From the NCBI RefSeq assembly GCF_963691925.1, contig NC_084976.1, positions 21,818,869 through 21,882,868 of the forward strand: a stretch of DNA of 64,000 nt. The letters are read 5' to 3'. The notes beneath the pieces are model-generated. The model had not been told where the DNA came from. It ran no database searches and saw nothing but the letters and a program-made list of their open reading frames with translations. This stretch comes from Scomber scombrus (lineage: Eukaryota > Chordata > Actinopteri > Scombriformes > Scombridae). Below are positions 49,401 to 60,100 of the stretch, piece by piece; position 1 is the first letter of the stretch, and every line of letters starts with the position of its first letter. The translations under genes and the position numbers were made by a program.

Positions 49401-52400
49401 CTCCCCCAACTTCAGGTTCTCCTCATAAAAAGCTAAAAAATCACAGATATTTCAATGCAACAGGCCCTCTGTGGAAAACATCAGTTGTTGCATTGTTGGA
49501 TTTTGCTCCTGGGCTTTTAGTAAAGCTCAGCGACTTCTAAGCAACACAACCCTTTCTCTTTCCCACATGAGGGAAAAAGCAATATAATCCCATCACACTT
49601 TCTTTCTTGGAGCCACATAGTTTAGCTGTGTCTCAGTAATTGTTTTGTTTTCCATGAGTCCTGCTGAGGAGCCTTTTAAATGCAGCCATGTACCTTGTGC
49701 ATGCAGAGGTAAGTGGCTGATTTTGGCATGTCGGGGCAGGTGACACAGAGGTTGCCTAGTAACTAGCAACTCCTCCTCTGACCCCCCTCCCCAAATCTGG
49801 GGTTGAATGGTTTGCCAGCTCTTTGAAGTAAAGGGAGGGGATGTAAATAATTTATTTTCCTGCACACAGCTGACACTTCTCCGTTGAGCCGGCTCAAATA
49901 CATCGTGGTGTCCCAACAATGTCTAAAGGTGGTAAATATTTAAGGATTGTGTGATTTACACAGTAAGAGCCAAACTGAGCTGAGGTGCAGTTTCGCAATA
50001 GTGGCAGAAAGTTAACCTTAGTGTAAGCACAAATCCAATAGAGCAGTTTTGGTAAAATCACTTGTTAAAGTGTTTTTAGTATATTTCTTTTTTATTATTT
50101 GTTAGTTTTTTGTCATCATCATTGGCAATTCATTTTGAATGAAGATTAAATTACCTTTCAAAAACACTTTCATTGTTCGGCACTCGGCACACTGATGTGT
50201 CAAAACCTGCCAAGCAGATTATTAAAAAAAAAAATACTAACATTCAACAGGGATTTGACACAAAAACAGGAACACTTGTGCTATGTAATAATGCCCAAAA
50301 CAAAAGCCCTACAAATAATTTTTGAGGCTCAAAATGGGAAATTTCTGTTGACACCATCAGTGAGGTGATAATTGAACAAAGGTGGTGTTGTTTTTACACT
50401 GTACAAAATAATGTAGAGTTGTATCAACTGAACACAGGGTTCAACACAGATTGAACGCTATACACCTCACAAATCTGGTATTTGCTCGAGGGCTTTTTCT
50501 TGTATTGCATTGTATTTTGGAATTCGTCATTATATTTACCTCATGCACTTGCTGTTTTATTTGACTCGGGCCCATTTATTGTGAGCAGGGAAATTATACA
50601 GGCCAGCCCTGAAGAGTTACAGGTTTGTAGGTTAGAATGGAGGAAAATGGTATTAGCACAGGCTATGTTCTGTACACCATGTCTTTGTGAGCAGGGCTTT
50701 AAGCCTGCGTGCTAATCTGGTGACAGTGGCAAGCACATGCTACTAAAGACAGAGTAACAGGCTATAGGCTGGGGGTGGAATTAATACAAGAGGCAGTTCT
50801 TGTCAGGCTTTACAAGTGTTATCCTGCTGATGAAATCTCTATATATTCTAAAAGACGATGTATTAATGCCAAGGAAAATCATGTCCACATCTGCGTTTTG
50901 ATTATGTTAGTGAGTAATTTACACCCATGCATTTGTTACACTTGTGCTTTTTGTGTTTTATTTTCTTTGTTCATGTGTGATCCAAGCCTTTTTTTTTGGA
51001 TTTATGGATAGATACCCATGGATAGATACCCACGCTGCCGCATGACCAACATTTTCCTTTTAGGAAAATCCTGCCATTAGCTGGCCCAACCATCTGTAGG
51101 CAGGGGCCAGACAGGGTGAGGGGTTGTCAAGAGAAAAGTTCTTAGCAGATATTATCTCCCAATCAAAAATCACAGGAGAGAAGCAAGTGGCTTCATTTGT
51201 GGAAGCTGGTGAAATCAAATATGATGTTAGAAACAGTTGTAGGTGAACATGGGAGGCAGTGTCATGTATTACAGACCCCACTTCCCTAAAATGTCATAAT
51301 TTGTCTGAGGTGTGATAGCATTTTCTATAATCTGTCAATATTTGGTAATATAACATGTAGTACAGTTTTGTTCAACAACAACTGACCAATTACAGACAGA
51401 AGTGTCCTATATTGAGATGTTTACTCACTGCAAAGCCAATTTAATGCATTATGAGCAAGGAATCTGCACAGTCTGAAAAAATGATCAACCTGACAAAGAA
51501 ATACAAGTATATATTTTTATAAACGATGCCTCAGGGCTTCTCAGGCACGCTAGGATCTAAGGACCCTCACCCTGACTAAAAGTACCTCAACTGACAGGCA
51601 AAGGCATGTTGGGAATTCTGGTATCAACCAAAGAAGAAGGTTGTGGACTGAGCACTTTTTTCTTTTCTTTTTTTCTCTCTAACTGTGCCCACACTTGTAG
51701 AGAGTACATGCCAGGCTGGCTCTGCAGAGAATATGGCACTTCAATACCACAACATTACACCTGAAGCAAAGATCTGAAAAAGTCGTTTTCCCCCTTCTAC
51801 TCACAGTTATTCTGCAAGCCCACAAAACTTCCTTTCAAACATATTGAAACTGTTTATATGGTGTATGACTGTTGGGGCAAAGACAGTATTGGATGAGTCA
51901 CGAGCTCTGCATAGAACTGTTGGTAAATATCAAGTCAGGATTTTCCCCAAAGTATCTAATACCACTGTGTGTCATGACAATACAGATAATCTGTCATGCT
52001 TATATATTCCCAGATGACCCGGCCAGTGCTGTTTGATATTCACTTTAATACTCAAAGACCTTTGTCTGCTGTTATACCAGCAAAACAAGAATGGCACCTA
52101 ATAAAACTCCCACTGTAGTGTTTGGAGCTAAAGTGAAAACTCGTTTTACAAACACAATATGCAGCACAAGGAGCTGTTATTTCTATAAATAGCACCGGTT
52201 TCATGCACAACACTTTGGCTACTATTACACATCAACAAGCACAGGCATCAGCCACGAGCTCTGAGCTTGTCACATGTGCCCGAGTATAACACACAAACAC
52301 AGCACAGATTGTGCGTATGTGTCATATGCTCACACACAGAGACATGCATTCATTCTCATCCATGTCAGTAAGAATCAGTGGGTTTGGTCACTGTTTTCAA

Positions 52401-53055
52401 CCCTACATCATATGTTTTCCTGTTGTCACTGGGAGGATGTGGTTAGATTTTCTTGTCTTGTACCAAGTTGCTTCAGTAGACACAAGTCATTTTCACCCAC
52501 AGGCCTAATAGCCCACTCATGTACTGACAGAAATAATGATATATATTTACCAGAAAAAGCACAGACAATTGGCTCACATAAGCATAAAAAGAGGGTCTTT
52601 AAATAATGGAAGGTAAATAAACTGACTACATGGCCATAGAGCAGAAATAATGATCATGCAGCAACAAAACAAAAACCAATCATATGAAGTAGTTTTCTCA
52701 TTGTATAATATCATATGAGATTATCATGCTGAGTCTACCAGATGGAGATATGGCCACCCATGGCAGTGCATGTTAGTGAGTCCCAAGGAGAAACACCAAG
52801 GAGACTTGACTGTGAAAAGGCCAAAAAGGGCTGTGCTGCCCCCTGTAGGTGGACCTCTGTCACTAGAAAAACACTGAATGAAACCAAATGAACTCTTTAA
52901 AATAAAAATCTGAATGCATACTGATAATGCAAGTAATATGCACATTTTAAAACCAAAATTATTTTTAAAAGATATACCTTTTCACGCATGTTGTATATGA
53001 GTCTTTATATGAAAAGCTCAGGAAAATATGATCCTATTTCAAATAAGTGAAGGCT
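46481..53055. other. Intergenic DNA between cited4 and scmh1, no gene detected
   Basis: About 6.6 kb between convergent genes. Frames are short and without domains. A perfect RFX X-box match, GTTGCC-T-AGTAAC, lies at 49751-49763. Minor GTGTG phrases occur at 49090-49250. No repeat family was confidently recognised. Confidence 0.5.
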
Positions 53056-53190
53056 CACTTCCTGACGAAGGCTTCTTAGCCGAAATGCGTAGAAGTACAG
53101 TTTTTAACATGTCCTGCCCTTAAAATAAAGGCATTTTATTTTTTTCCAAGATGAATGCCTTGGTGTCTTCCTATTTTCAAGTGAATACAT
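53056..53190 (+). repeat. 3' end of a retroelement-like repeat with CTGACGA...GAAA core
   Basis: CTGACGA (53062-53068), a small GGC/GCC stem (53070-53072 with 53079-53081), then GAAATGCGTAG is followed about 40 bp later by AATAAA (53124-53129), GGCATTTTATTTTTTTCC and a TTGGTGTCTTCC end. This arrangement recurs in many fish and amphibian interspersed repeats. I cannot name the family with certainty. The core resembles a hammerhead ribozyme but is not a clean match. Confidence 0.5.
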
Positions 53191-53299
53191 TGATTGATGT
53201 AGCAACACAGAAGTGTAAACATGATGTAATCACAAATAAGTGCAAAATCTAACATTGTAGAAGAAAAAACTATAAAAACCCCCCAAACAAAACAGTTTA

Positions 53300-54067
53300 A
53301 TTATTATATATTTATTGAACAATGTTAAGTATGATAGGGCTCTCCATGTAGGAACTCTAATAATATAGTATAAAAAATTAAAAAAGTACAAATAACAAAG
53401 ACAAGACAAGGCATTGTAAACAACATTCAGAATAAGAGAAAAAAACAGATTTCCTCATGGCAGTATTTTAAGAATAAATGTTTTGTTGTCCTTTCATAAA
53501 ACATGATTTTTCCCCCCATGATCAATATTCTCGCAGTTTCAAAATCCTGCCTCAAACTGAGACGTTTATTAGAAGCATTCCCAACTATTGGAATGAATGT
53601 AGTGATATCCTTTATTCTTTTAGGGTTTTCTTTCTTTTAGCATATCTGACACAAACCGTTCAAAAAGGCAAAAATACAAGTCCATATATTCATGAAGTAC
53701 AAAATATGAAATGTACAGAATAAATGTAACATAATAAAAGCAGGCCAAAAAAGCCTTCTACAGTTGAAATGGCCACATATGACTCTTCAAGTTATACTGA
53801 AATGCAAAACAGATGACGGACAAGTGGGTGATCCTACGTATCCCATGCTGCCTTAGGGCTGGATTGTGCTACACAAAATAAACATTCCTCATTGGATGAG
53901 GTCAGGACAGGGGTATGTAATACCGGATATGGTGATTTGATGGAAGTTGCTACATGTAATGGTCAGTATATGTTCAATATGCAGTGCATTATATACTGAT
54001 CCTAGAACAGGGAGGCAGGGGTTGGAATTTAGTCCTTTGGAAGGTTGTGGCTGGTCAGCTGACCTCC
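53300..54067 (-). other. scmh1: scmh1 3' UTR (extent approximate)
   Basis: Downstream of the scmh1 stop on the minus strand, AATAAA hexamers occur at 53611-53616, 53565-53570 and 53311-53316 (read as TTTATT on the + strand). They allow UTRs of about 0.45 to 0.77 kb. No further exon is seen beyond the stop. The + strand frame inside this stretch (53478-53723) has no support. Confidence 0.45.
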
Positions 54068-54187
54068 TCAGGCCCGTTTGAGCTTGTCGATGTGAAAGGT
54101 GAGTTTAAGGGCTGGACCGAGCTTCAAGCCCATGTATTTCATCATCATGTCGCTACGCAGCAAGAGGAGTGCTTTCCCATCAATCTC
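54068..54187 (-). CDS. scmh1: scmh1 exon I: end of SAM domain and stop
   Basis: Acceptor TTACAG; the exon opens EIDGKALLLLRSDMMMKYMG and continues LKLGPALKLTFHIDKLKRA before TGA (54070-54068). The SAM domain mediates self-association and binding to other Polycomb SAM proteins. The mid-loop/end-helix residues GLKLGPALKL are intact. The product ends a few residues after the SAM domain, as in human SCMH1. Confidence 0.95.
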   Translation of the reverse strand, partial: EIDGKALLLLRSDMMMKYMGLKLGPALKLTFHIDKLKRA

Positions 54188-57100
54188 CTGTAACAGAGGA
54201 CAGGGAGAATTGAGAGAGCCCTGCCCAGTAAGTGTATAAAAGTAACAGATGTACTAAATAAAAGATGATGTATAGTAGTGAAATATTTTTAAAAAAGTCT
54301 ATTTGCAGAAAGTATACATCAATTGCAGAGAAGAATAGTTTAATATTTTATTATAAGCCAGAATTCTCTTTATCATTATGAGAGTATACATACATGTTTT
54401 CTGAAAAGGTCAGCATGTGGTGCCAGCACTGGGTCGATGTCTCTGATATACTGCATGACATCCTCTACTGTCCACAGGTTGGGGTCCTGACCACTGGGCC
54501 TGGGGCTCTCCCGAAAACTGCCCGAACCTGAAGGAGCACAAGCACATATAGTACATCTATGAAGACATTCAGGTCATTCATGAGGTTATTTACCTCAACT
54601 GTTCATGTCACAGCAGTTTTCCCCATCATACACTTTACATTGCTATGCCAAAATATTATTATTAGAAATACATGTTGATTCAATTACAGAAGTCAGAGCT
54701 TTCCTTTGCTTTGTGCATGGGCCGATCTTTAGCCATTCAAATTTAGTTTCAACTATCAGTTAGTGCTGTTGTTTTCAGAAATGACGGAGCTTTAAAACCT
54801 GTTTCATCCTCTTTCACAGCAAGTAACCCAATTTTAAAAATCCAATTGCCTGTCTTTGAAAAAGCCGTTTCATCCTGATTCTTGTGGGAAACAGACTTCT
54901 ATATACATTAATTTATTTACCATTTTTAATGATATGAAACAAACAACCAAAAACTACACTCAATCAGTCAAACCCTATGCACAGTAAAATTAAGAGGCTT
55001 CTTTTTCAAAACACAATCAAATCGCTGTGTAAACTTGTTAGACGACACATATGTTTCCTGTGTGTGTCTCTTCCAACCTGTGGAGTTGTTATGATGCAGC
55101 AGCTTGGAGGGAGACCTTAGCCCAGCTGTTTGGCCTGTGCAGTTTGGGGATAGAGGGCTCTTCTTTAAGTGCTCTGATGCAGCAACGTTGTTCTCCATGA
55201 AGGACTCTCCTGAGGACAACAGAGACAGCAGTGAGATAAATAACTATAAATAGATGTAAATACTTAACAATCCCTGAAGTGGCCACTGACCTAAAAAGAT
55301 ACATCATATTAAATATAATTAAAATGCTGAATGTAAAGAAGCATTACAAAAGGAATGCAAATAGCTCGCTTATTCTCATGAAGTATTTCACAATGTAACC
55401 CTTTTGATTAGTATGATAGTAGAACGTTTAAGGGGGATAAAACCCTTTTATAAAGCTCTGATTCTCCATTAATTTAATTATAATCTGAGGAAATTGAAAG
55501 ATGATTAAATGATTAATCTCTTGGCCAAGCAACGTACTTTCACTAACTCCTAAGCCAAGAGCTTCTTGTGTTTTACCACCTCTTTTATATGATCATATTA
55601 ACTTAACCACTACGACTATTGAACTTCTTGGAATTAAATGTCTTACATAAAATGTGGTGCAGCATTAGAGTTGAGAGCCACTGTTTATGAATACTATATA
55701 CATGAGTGGAAGGCTTGTTTAATCAGTGAAATTCTTTCATTTACCAACCATTTTTTTACTCACAGAAGACATAAAAGCATTAAGCCATGGCATTTCACAA
55801 ACGAGACATTCATACCTCCCATATTGTTTCTTCTGAACACTTACGACATCAAAAGCATTATTGTTATTAATTTCTTCAACTCTGTTTAAATATTAAAAAG
55901 CAGAAAATAAGAATGCCTTTATACAACTTACGGAAACACAGGGATATGAGGGGTTGTTTTCACTGCTGAAAAAATAATAATGAAAACCACAAAGTTAATG
56001 TACCATCATTGGAGTGTCGGGGGATTTTGGCCAGTTTCTGAGGCAGGGGACTGTTATAGGACTCCTGGAGGAACCGCTTAGTGCCTCGGCCCGGGCCTGT
56101 CGTCAGGTTATCTCCAAAACTTCTTCTATCTAAAAGCAGCACATAGGGAGGAAAGAATACCAGTTCATGTAGCTAGAGGCTAAACAGTTCTGTGAATCGC
56201 TGGGTCAGACATACCTGGAGCTTTTAAAGATGGGGAAAAACAGCAAACTCAAAAAACCTGTCAAGCCATTTTTTAAAAACACAATTTGGTTTGTGTCAGT
56301 GTATTCTATTTAAAGTGTCATGTTTTCACTGTAATCATTAATTAATTCTTGTATTTTAAGAATCTAGAGCAGCATCTGCAACAACACGCTCTCTCAGCCA
56401 ACCTCCATTGTAATAGCACAATAATGTTCTGCGCAATCACATTAAAGGGTTTTGACTTGCGAACAATAGGAGGTGATCTACGACATTTACAACAAACAAT
56501 CGGCATGGCAATGAACAGCCTGACATATTTCATGCAAGGTTTTTTCCTCCATCCAGATAAAGCATTTGGCTGTCAGTATGCTATTAAATGACTGTACAGC
56601 TGGTAATTAATGCATTGTGCTTTATTTATCTTGTTCCCAAGAACTCTAAACTCTGTCGTCAGAAATGGATGTTTCCCACAGTAAAACAAGTAAACATATT
56701 GTAGATTTATTCAGAAAAGGCACATGATGTATATCCCCTGAGCACTTATAAAACTTGTTTGTTAGAATTCCACTGCCACAATCTCCATGAATAAGACATT
56801 AGGCCTGTCACCAATATGTTATCGTCTTATTGTGCAATATATTGACATGACCTTGATCATTTTTGCTGACTTCAGTATCTTCCATTGTGTGTATGCTTGT
56901 TTGTTTGCTTAAGAATGTCACCACCTGTGTGTAGCGACTGTGCAGTTGAGAAACAGAGAGAGAGAGTGAGTGAGTGGGTGACGGTGAGGTTGGCGCTGGC
57001 AACTAGAGCAGCAGCAGAGTATGAAGTTAGCAGTATAGCTGTGAACGTAGCAGTGCAGTGTGAGTACAGTTGAGGCTATTTGTCAGTGAATAAATGCTAC

Positions 57101-60100
57101 AACTCCTCAAGACCCAAGCCGAGTCCAGTATCTTGCTTGCCACCTCTCGATTAAAGTGAAGGCGGTTAGCCTCAAAGTTAGCAACACTGGATTATCTTAA
57201 CCTGACTAGGCTCACTTAAGGTGGACCAGGTATTCACATAATGGTGACAATATCAGCCGCCACTTAATAGAGAACAGAGGAATGTCTGACTCCTGAGTGT
57301 CTCCCAAGTGTTGCTGCGGTGGGAGTTGTGAATTTGTTTTTGTTTTCTTTTTTAAAGGCAAACAGAAAAGGAACTTTTTAACAGAATGGCTTCTGACATT
57401 TCTAGACTCTCTCAAAACTCTTCACTCTCACTAGTGAACATATGCTAGGGGTGGATGGGCTATACATGTGGGCTGCATGTATGGTGTAATTGAATAATGT
57501 GATTGTAGAGGTCCTGGCACCTCCAAAATAGGTAACTATGGTATTTGAACTGGAATTAGCATGTTGACTGCAACTGTGGTATAAAACGTTTTTAAATTAC
57601 AATAATATTGTTTATCTTAATCATTTCTGGGACAATATATCATTCAACAAAAATAGTTATGACAAGCCTATAAGATTTTATTTTGCTGAAATACACCACA
57701 TACAAAAAAGAACAAGTCAGGGGCATTCTTGGGGTACCTAGAGACCCCATGAATAAAATACTGTAAAAAAACAACCATCATAGCAAAATTATAACTTATT
57801 TCTTTTCAAAACATTATTAATGTTAATTAATGTTATGTGGAAAAAAACAGAATATTATTATTTTAGGAAAGTTAATTTGAGGATTATGTAAAACTAAAAT
57901 GTATACTTTTCTTCTTTGCAATGTTTCTTCTTGCAGCTTTTATCCAAAGTACAATCTTTCCACAAAGCCTTTAAATGACTGACAGAGTTAGGACCCATGG
58001 CAAACATGAATTCAATAAGTTGTTCCATCTATTAAAACGGCAGAGGCCGAATTGGGTGCTTTTGACTGGGATTCCCTAGACCCCAAAACATTATTTTGTT
58101 TTGTTTTGTTTTTTTAAAAGCATGGATTAAATCTGAAACAGAAAGCCATTATATGACAAGTCACAAAAAAATTGAATAATAGGATGAAGCACCTGTGAGA
58201 TCTGGGGTTTGCAGGTAGCCCAGTTGATAGGGTTATGTTAAAAAGTGCAGTTGATTTAGATTTCATAGGAACTGAGAAAGGAGCTTTAATTGAATGCCTT
58301 TTTGTATTTTCTGAATATATATCTAAAGCATGTGATATGAGGCAAAAAATATGATCGATAAATTCCTCATTCTCAATTTTATATGTATTGCAGACTATTG
58401 GGATATAAATTGGATCAAATATTCAGTGTTGCACTAATGGACGCATATGTAGATTTGGTTTTGTTTGGATTTGTAAATTTGTCTCCATTATGGAATAACT
58501 CCTGGAGCGTCATTTGTTGGAAAGTTATGTTTATGTTTGGTTGGTATTAATGTATTGTGCTGTTAAATAATGGTGGGTTAACATACCAGAATGTTTGGTT
58601 TGTTGTTGCAGTTAACAAGTCTGAATAATTCCATGAGGCGTGGATCATGTAAATGATGAGAAACCAAAACAAAACTATTCACTCATTCATTGCTGTGACT
58701 GAAATACAACATTTAAATACAGCAAACACTGTATCAAATCCTCCTGATAATTATCAGGGTGTATTTGTATGAAAGTGTGAAATCACTCTATGAGATCAAC
58801 AGCACTGACCTGTAGTGTACGTGTGACTGTCGTAGTGCACGCCACCTCTGGCGACAGGCTGGCTGCCAAACAGAGGATCGCAGTGAAGGTTGTGGCAGAG
58901 TTTTTCCAGGAAGCGGAGGACGTAGGTGACACTACTGACTGTGGGCAGGGTCAAGGTGTGATGCTGCTGGTCAAAGTAAGCTGCAAAAGACACAGGGAGG
59001 AAAGGTCAGAGGTTCAAATGCTGCTTAATGAAGTGTGCACTCTTTTGTTTTCCATGGTTAATAAAAGCACAATGTTCACTTGTTATGTCTCATTTACAAC
59101 ATAATTAATAGGCAATATATTTGTTTTCCAATAATATCATATATCTATGCTCAATGTGCAGCAGTGTTTTGTTGCTTGTTTCACAACCACTCCACTTCAA
59201 TTCAAGATAATTGAATAAAGATGTCTACATGCCACAATAAACATGGAAAATACAACTAAGTAAGCTGCTTACATTTCTCTTTAGTGAGGACTTTCAAAAA
59301 GGTATACACAGAAATCATATTCCTTCTCCAATGATGTAATCCCCACCTGAAATGACTTCACCGCCTTGGCCAGACTTGAGGCAGGAGAAGACTGTGGCCT
59401 GGTTGTGGGCAGAGTCCACACACGCCTGGACGCACTGCTGAAGCACCGAAGAGGCCCGGCCTGGCCCAAAGTGGTCCGGGAGCTGCTGGATTCGCCGTTG
59501 GTCCAAATGGGGCCCCACCTTGCCGTACTTGTTTAGGTACACACAAACTATGGGACAAAACAACAAAACAGATGAATCAATTATTAAGGATATTCTTAAA
59601 TCTCATAAAAAAAAATTAAAAACCATTTTGCTGATTTAACAGGGGTTTTCAATATCTCTGCACCACAGAGTCAATAATATCCAGATCTGTGGATATCACG
59701 TACCTGTGGGAGCCTGTAGTGCTGAGTTTGGGATGGTGGCGTTGTCCAGAGGCACAGTGCTGGTGTCGGGCTCTGGGGTGCTGCTGGTGGGAGACGTGGG
59801 GACGGGATTAGGTACCACGCGTGGTTTTCTCTGGATACAAACATATGTAAAGACATTTGAAGCATTTGTATATATGGTTCATTACCATCAGTACCTTTGA
59901 TGAAAACAGTTAATACAAATATTGCTCATTTGTTGCCGGCATTTATCATTTTTATATTTAAGCCAACAAAACCAGGTATTTTCCTGTAAATATAACAAGG
60001 TGTAACATGGTGGAAAACAAAGCAAAGATCAAAGGCGAAATTCATGACTCTGCCAAGTATCTCTCTTCAATACATTATTGGGGCCTGATGAGTGGCTTTG

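Noticed and set aside
53062..53085. Functional hammerhead ribozyme
   Set aside because: Stem II begins after an unpaired A, and no stem III or cleavage triplet with matching stem I was found, so I list it only as a resemblance within a repeat.
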